Shown here one piece after another: positions 57,475-64,000 of a DNA stretch of 64,000 nt. Source of the stretch: Oreocharis arfaki (Eukaryota; Chordata; Aves; Passeriformes; Paramythiidae); the NCBI GenBank assembly GCA_013398015.1, contig VZRR01003264.1, forward strand, positions 1-64,000, read 5' to 3'. The first letter of the stretch is position 1; each line of letters starts with the position of its first letter. The notes beneath the pieces are model-generated. The model was not told the DNA's origin and searched no databases. It saw only the letters and a list, made by a program, of their open reading frames with translations. The translations under genes were made by a program, and so were the position numbers.

Positions 57475-58348
57475 CGAAAGCAAATTTTCAGGTGACGCCA
57501 AGCTCAGGGTGGTGACACACCTGGGGGATGGGATGCTATCCAGAGGGACCTGGAAAAGCTCAAGAAGTGGGCCCATGGGAATCTCATGAGGTTTAAAAAG
57601 AACAAGTGCCAGTGCTGCACCTGGGTCAGGTTAGCCCTTGGTATCAATCCTGGATGGAATGAACAGATCCAGAGCAGCCCTGCTGAGAAGGATTTGGGGG
57701 TGCTGGTGGGTGAGAGGCTGGACATGAGCCAGGAATGTGCAATTGCAGCCCAGAAAGCCATCCATGTCCTGGGCTGCATCCAACTCACCATGGCCAGCAT
57801 GAGGGAGAGGGGATTCTGCTCCACTGCTCTGGTGAGCTCCCACCTGCAGTGCTGCATGCAGCTCTGCAGCCCCAGCACAGCAAGGACATGGAGCTGTTGG
57901 AATAAGTCCAGAGGAGGCCACCAAGGTAATGCAGCAGCTCTCCTGTGAGGAAGGGCTGAGACAATTGGGATTGTTCAGCCTGGAGAAGAAAAGGCTTAGG
58001 GATGACCTAACTGTGGCCTCAAGCACCTGAATGGGGTCTACACGAAAGATGGAGAGAGACTTTTTACAAGAGCGTGGAGGGACAGGACAAGGGGGAATGG
58101 ATTCAGACTGAGGGTAAATTTAGATTAGATGTTAAAAAAAAAAATCTTTACTGTAGGGTGGTGAGGCCCTGGCACAGGCTGCCCAAAGAAGCTGTGGCTG
58201 CCCCATCCCTGGAATTGTTCAAGGCCAGGTTGGACGGGGCTCTGAGCAGCCTGGGATAGTGAAAGGTGTCCCTGCTCAGAGCAGGGAGCTTGGAATGAGA
58301 TGGTCTTTAAGGTGCCTTCCAACCCAAACTATTCTAGGATTCAATGAT
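57475..58348 (+). mobile_element. CR1 LINE, 5-prime-truncated copy with ORF2 remnants
   Basis: The sequence starts in a degraded CR1 segment (GGTGACGCCAAGCTCAGGGT), runs through GGACCTGGAAAAGCTCAAGA, the block whose translation includes SSPAEKDLGVLVGERLDMS and AAQKAIHVLGCI, and ends GGTGCCTTCCAACCCAAACT with a short ATTCTAGGATTCAATGAT tail. This is the 3-prime quarter of CR1: the C-terminal end of the reverse transcriptase and the 3-prime UTR. Frames are broken in several places, so it is a fossil. Divergence from the 1-534 copy suggests a different subfamily. Confidence 0.93.
57586..58262 (+). pseudogene. CR1 reverse transcriptase C-terminal remnant
   Basis: Conceptual translation falls in at least two frames: a first part to about 57948 with the LDMSQECAIAAQKAIHVLG block, and a last part at 58074-58259 with RVVRPWHRLPKEAVAAPSLE and FKARLDGALSSLG. 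These are the usual last residues of CR1 ORF2. The middle is frameshifted. It is not a host gene. Confidence 0.88.
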
Positions 58349-61300
58349 AAACACAGATTGGCAACATACCTGTAGCCAGCCTAACCTTTTGGATTTTCCA
58401 AGACCTTTTCCACTAAGAAAATGAAGTATGTGGTTGCTGTAAAAGTACCAATTAAAAAATACTTAGATGCTAAACGTATTCAGAAACAATTTTAAGAATG
58501 TTTTTGTGGGTGTCTTCCTGAGTATTTTGAGTTTTTTCTATATCCAATTATGGTCTTTCATAGGAAAATTTTTGCAATTTGAATGTTTTTCTGATTGTAT
58601 TCAGGCAGCTCAATGAAGAGAAAGGAGTAATTGTGAACAGGTAGAATTTACTCCTAAGTACCCATAAAAGATAAATGACCGACACTCAAAAACAAAATTT
58701 CCACCATGATTTAATATTTCAGAGATGCCTAAAATAAACGTGATTCCATTTCATGCTATAGAAATTGTTTAAAATAAATATTTTTCAAAAGAACTGGTGA
58801 TTTAGGTTCTATAATGTTTGGCATGTTTGTTATGTGCTGTCTGGGGTTCCTTTTGCAAAGATGGATAAATATGATTGATATCACTCTGGAGAGCATTTAC
58901 CTAGGGCAAAGGCAGCCTCTTTTTATTCTCAATTTCTTATGGCAGTGCCTTGAGGCTGGTTAAGATCCAGCCTGTGTTGTCTGAGTACACAGAACAGTAA
59001 ATAATCCCTGTCATAAAGAAACTTTAACCTAAAAAGGCAGCATGAGGAGAGGGACATACAGAGAAGTAAAGATATCATAAAATAACATTAATTCCAGTGT
59101 TTTGTTTTCCTGTTGAGATAAGGCATGTTCTGGGGGAAACTAAGAGGACTGATGGAGGGAAGAAGCTGGCTGAACCTTCACAGGAAGTAAAGGATGTTGG
59201 AAGGAAGCTGAAGTAAAAGACTGAGAAAGGAGGGGAGAAAGGTGTCTCTAGACTGGATGGACAGTGATGAGTCAGAGCCTCTGGATGAGCTCTGACTCCG
59301 GAAAGATTTTCTTCCTGTTGAGAAGCACAGGGTGTTTTACACATGTATTTATGTGCACTCAAGAGCAGAGATCTGCATGAGCTTCACTAGTGGTTTCTCA
59401 GGAAGAGTACCTATTTGAATATTTAGCAACTAAATTTAGCAATTTAGTGGTTATTCTTATCACTGGGTTTTGATGCAAAGGTTGTAAAGCCCATTCAGGT
59501 TTTTCTCTGTTCCATGGAGCACAGCGACAACTTTGGATTCTCATCCCCAAACCCTTTTTTAAGCTGTATGCATTTTGTGTCTCTCTTCAGGCATGAGCTG
59601 TTACCTGCACGAGGTTCACCATTCAGAAATAAATCAGAGGTGTGAGGGTTCTTGTTTTCAGTATATCAGGTGTTACCATCTAACCCCAAAATTTCAATTA
59701 ATCTCCTCCTTGTTTGTTGATGGGGAGAAAGAGCAGGTAAGTTGGGAGCTGCCTTGATTTTTACAACCCAAAGCACACGAAGGCCTCTTTGCAGTAGCAT
59801 CTCTGCTGAAGTGCTCAGAAAAAAAGTGAGGGGTGAAACACTAGATTTCTTTCTTTTTCTCCTGCAGATTGGAGACGGGTTTGGAGAAGGGTTTGTTTTT
59901 TTTCTTTTTTTTTCATTTCGCCGGGAAAGTTGATTATTGTTAATAGTGCTACCTCTAATGTTTCATTGTAATCTTGTTTTAAGGAAATGTTTGAGCATTA
60001 AGCATTTTTCCCACAGCAATGGAACAATGTACCTTTCCCTGCCGAAGATCACATTCACATATATCCTCCTCATTCCTGTAGCTGGAAGGTGAAGCTTGGA
60101 ATTTTTCCAGTAGCCCGGCTGCCAACTTGCCATCGTTGATCATTATCAGGAGCCATTTGGCTGAGGTGTCTCAGGTATAGCAAAGCATGTCCTTGCTGGG
60201 TGTGATGTATTTATTACCTGTGTCAGGTCTTGGGGTCCTGCTTGTGCTGGTTTTCAGAATGTTTTTTCACTCCATACCTGGCTGCAGTTTGCTGAGAGGT
60301 GGCTCCTATGAAATAATTAATTCATAGTGCAATTACTGGTTGCGGGGGGAGGGTGTGTGATGAAGCACAAAGAGTTTGCTGGCACCCACACTAGAAACAG
60401 ACCTAATTCAATCCCTTGGCACTCAATGGAAGTTCAGCTATTGAATTCGATGAGAGGAGGCACCTCCCCAGTGCTCTTTTGAATTCATATTCAGCTCTGC
60501 GCCCCCAAAATGTTGCAATGTCTGTGAAGAAAGTTACGAAATGGTGTCATTCACATGCATTTGGTATAAACCTCAGTTAAGTAGAAAGAAAAAGAAAAAG
60601 GGAGGGAGGGAGGTGAGGGTGGAAGAAAGAAAAGCCTATCAGCAGCTCTTGCTTCAGTTTCAAAGAAATCAGATTTTTGTCATGTGACGGTACCTCACAG
60701 TATCGACTGCCTAAGGGTTTACCAGTGACACTGCAAGAACTCACCACATGGTGATAATACCCAAAATGCTGTAAGTGCTTTGCATGCTGATTTATTTCTA
60801 AACCCAAAATTTTGCCCCAAGTGAGATTAATTTTTTTTTCTGTGACAGCTAAGCACTTAGACCCAGCATCGTGCTTTGCATCAGTGCCTTGTTTTAGCAG
60901 TGTAGCTATTAAGCTGAGATACAAAAACAGAAGGAATTTTAAAAATTCAATTGATCTTAGTACTTTATGATCCATCTAGTGATGCTTGTTGCATTTTAAG
61001 TTTTTCAATTCTGTGTTATTAGCATTACGTATGCCATATGAGAATTTGTGTAAAGATCATTTTTATTGAAAGTAAAATAAAACCTGGAAATTTTTCTGGT
61101 AGTCTAAGGTTTTATAACAGCTTGTTTGTTCAAAGTCTAAATTCAGAGACAGATTTGAGTAATAACAGCCTCAGAACACTACTAATAAATGCTGGAGAAC
61201 CTGTCAATGCTCAAACAAGCTTGAAGATATTTGAAATATTTGCCAGACTTGGCCTTCACACTGATGGAGTTAGGGCTAGAATGTATGTCCTAGATGGCTG

Positions 61301-64000
61301 ATCAGTTAGTATTGGGTGCCAAACAGCTATTCTTGGTGTTTCTAGTTGTCCATACTTCTTTAACGTTTTCAGAATCCATTAATCATCTATTAACCCTTTA
61401 TAAACCATTTATTAACCTACCCTGAATAAAAAAGTGTGACCATTCAGGATTTTTTTCTCAAGTTTAATATTAAAGGCAAGTCCAAGGTCAAGATGGGCAC
61501 AGGGAGGCTTTAGGGAGCTGATGTAGCTTATATTTTGGCCAGTCAGCTGAGGAACCACGTGGAACTAAAATTAGTAAAGTGTGGGCAGTGAAGAAAGTTC
61601 ACACGGTGTAATATGCTGTGGGCAGTATTAATGTTGATTTACCCAATCTGTTAATGGCATGGTCTGTCTAGACCTTTGGAACATTCCTCAGCTCCTTATT
61701 TAATGTAGGAGGAATCATTTCTGAAATTAGCATATAAATTGTCCAGAGTCAGCAGCCCTTTAAAGCAGTGTTCTACCCTTGTGTCATGGCACAGTAACTG
61801 TTCTAAAAAAAATAAATCTCCCAGTCAGGCACGTTCTCATGGAGAAGCTCTTGGCTTTACGTTGCGTGCTGGAAAAGCGCGTAAGCCTGAGAAAGTTCAT
61901 TAAGATTAAAATGGGGAAATGCTCATGGTTTGATTTGGGTGAGTTGTATTTATTTAGTCACTTTAACAAGGGGAAGTGCATTATGATAAGGAAACACCTG
62001 GCGAGGTCTGTCCATGTAGTGTATGCAGTTGAAACTGGAGGCTTTTCTGGGTTTGACATCCATTTTTCCTTTCCTTGGTCTTCCACGTGACTTGTCTACC
62101 AGCCGTGCTGTAGGGTGCACTCATTCCAGGCCTCACTCTGACTGGCCTGCTCCTGGTACCTGGCACTGGGATGCTGCCAAAACAAGGTGCCAGGAACCTG
62201 ATGGAGGCAAACCCTCCTCCCTGGCTGTTGTTCTTTTGTTGCATCTTCTAAAATCCTGTACTTACTCCTTTCCGCTTTAGCTGCCAAAAGGAACAAGCAG
62301 TGCTGTCTTCTAGGTTATTTTCAAGGGAAGATAATAAAACATTCAGCTTGGGAATTCCTGCAGGAGTTGGGAACTTGCTTTTTAGGAAGAGTAGATGTAT
62401 AGCCAGAGATGAAAAATAAATGTCAATATGGTGTGCAAGGTTTATTTGGCATGAATCTGAGATGACCACACTGAGAAGCGAAGCCAATAAAATCTTTGTA
62501 CTAGGAAATCATGTGTTCTGAACATGCCATGCACTTTACAGAAGAACTATTCCAGGAATGTTGCTTGAGAGTTTTATATGTTTATTTGGTACTCATTTTT
62601 CGTCTCCCTTGCTCCAAAAGCCAGGTGCTTTAATCACAATGAAATCCACTGCCCAGGTCATGGAGAAAAAGAAATGGAAAATAATGCAATTACAGCTAGT
62701 CCTAAAAATTATCTAAAATAACATTTTTATATGCAACTGAATAATAATTTTAAGTTGGAGTATTTCCTTACCTCCCCAGGGTTAAATAGTGAATTTCTTG
62801 CTGAAAATGCCTTATTAAAAATCTTTTTTCCATTCCAGAAAGGTTTGGCTTGTGGCCAGGAAAGCCTCCAAGATGCTGGATCTTAAATATGCCATGGTCC
62901 CAGTGTCCATCGTGTATGTTGCCCTAATGTTCTGATGAAAACGTGTATCAGAGGAGGGGGGGAGACAAGATTTTTTTCCTGATTGAATAATCAAGAGCTG
63001 TTCAAGAAAGTTAAAAAAACCCAGCAAAACAACAAAAATCAGCTCCCTCAAAAAAATTTTAAAAAGATTTATTTATAAAAAGCAAAGCTCACGTGGCTAA
63101 AGACAGGAGTACTGATAGATGCATATTACGTGCAGCAAGCAGGGTTTGTGTTCTGTGCTAGAACAGGGAGGCCCTGGCTGGTGTCTGTGGGCCCTGAGCT
63201 TGATACAAACCAAAAGCCACGATGCAAGGTGACAGGCAAAGGGTATGGCTTGAGGGGGAACACGGGATGGCTTGTGTTTGGATGTTCCAGCTGGGGTGGA
63301 ATGGGCACGCTGAGCCTTCCCTCCAGAGCGAGCGATAGCAGCTATTTTGTGATGTGAGCTTAGCAACCCAAGGCTTGCGTGTATTTCACAGGCTTCAGGG
63401 TGTCTGACCCAAAGATAACCGTGCTCAAAGGTGTCAGAATGTACCAGAAGAACCAGTGCAGGCTCGTGGGTGTAGTGCTTTGGGACAGGCAGGGATTTGG
63501 GGAGGTGCTCTGTGACATCTCAGCGCACTTCCCTGCCGTAGCTCCCCGGGAGCTGCCTCTGCCAAGCTTGGGGTGGTAGCTGTGCTTTTGGCAGGTACAT
63601 CTGAGGGACGAGACTTGGGATTATTTCAATAAATTTGTGCCCAAGACAGCCCCAATCCTGTGACACAAAAACGTGGTGTTTGTGGGGCACAGAGTTGCAT
63701 TCTTCTGGTCTGCATTTGTTTGAGTGGTCCCCGGCTGAAAAAGGGCTTTGGATTTTCTTATCTATGCTCCTCTGATATTTTGTAGCCTGTGGTAGAAGAT
63801 GTATGCTTGTTTTTATGTTTTCCTTTAAAAATATTTTTGCTTCAGTGGCACTTCAAATGTTTGAAGGGTTTCCCCTCCCTTATTACTCAATTTAATTGGA
63901 ATTATGGTGCCTATCAAAAAGTATTACTGCAAGGTGACCTGGAAATAATAATTTCCTTTCATCTATACCAAACATTTGTAGATCATTAAAATGTCACAAA
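58349..64000. other. Intergenic DNA at the window end
   Basis: There is no exon chain, RNA gene or clear transposon. ORFs up to 132 residues lack recognisable domains. A purine tract (AAAGAAAAAGGGAGGGAGGG) lies at about 60592-60612, and mixed-composition segments near 59990-60180 and 60480-60570 could be conserved non-coding DNA, but this is only an impression. Confidence 0.5.

Noticed and set aside
57504..58026. Minus-strand frames of 124 and 131 residues
   Set aside because: They are antisense to the CR1 element, a well-known source of spurious frames.
60592..60612. Purine tract as a microsatellite locus
   Set aside because: It is too short and irregular for a confident repeat call.
1..64000. 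CRISPR arrays, bacterial operons, integrons or prophage
   Set aside because: The DNA is vertebrate with spliced genes; no regularly spaced direct repeats or prokaryotic genes are present.
1..64000. tRNA, rRNA or known microRNA genes
   Set aside because: No tRNA A/B boxes in the right arrangement, rRNA sequence, or recognised microRNA hairpin was noticed by eye. A covariance-model search would be needed to exclude them.

Overview
The window is vertebrate nuclear DNA, almost certainly from a bird and probably a songbird. Genes are split into many short exons by GT-AG introns. CR1 LINE copies with the avian 3-prime end occur at both ends of the window and inside an intron. A roughly 1 kb LTR-like repeat lies between the two genes and resembles one I associate with passerine genomes.

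Two protein-coding genes lie head-to-tail on the + strand. NADSYN1 (1048-15160) is complete: 21 coding exons with consistent splice phases give a 707-residue glutamine-dependent NAD+ synthetase with an N-terminal nitrilase-type glutaminase domain and a C-terminal ATP-pyrophosphatase synthetase domain. TPCN2 (about 19294-41606) has 25 coding exons encoding two-pore channel 2, a lysosomal and melanosomal cation channel with two six-helix repeats. Two points in TPCN2 need attention. Exon 11 carries one extra A that shifts the frame and gives a stop after about 323 residues. The first exon has no in-frame ATG, only an ACG in a good initiation context. Each gene begins in a GC/CpG-rich promoter.

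Layout: 1-534, 3-prime part of a CR1 LINE containing a small tandem duplication and one N; 840-1240, NADSYN1 CpG promoter with a GGCCGGAGGAGGG-type minisatellite; 1048-15160, NADSYN1 with a polyadenylation signal near 15539; 15560-18940, intergenic, with the LTR-like repeat at 16838-17859; 18940-19340, TPCN2 CpG promoter with GC boxes and an MITF/TFE-type E-box; 19294-41606, TPCN2, with a minus-strand CR1 fragment in intron 10; 41607-64000, 22 kb with no recognisable gene, holding a likely TPCN2 3-prime UTR, a 95-N assembly gap, a CR1 copy with reverse-transcriptase remnants (about 57475-58348), a perfect 16-bp inverted repeat, and a few stretches that look like regulatory DNA.

NADSYN1 consumes deamido-NAD (nicotinic acid adenine dinucleotide), while TPCN2 is the channel through which the related messenger NAADP releases lysosomal calcium. 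The two neighbours therefore touch the same nicotinic-acid dinucleotide chemistry, although nothing in the sequence shows they are co-regulated. No wholly new system was found. The strongest observations are the TPCN2 frameshift, the ACG start, the promoter E-box and the 16-bp hairpin.
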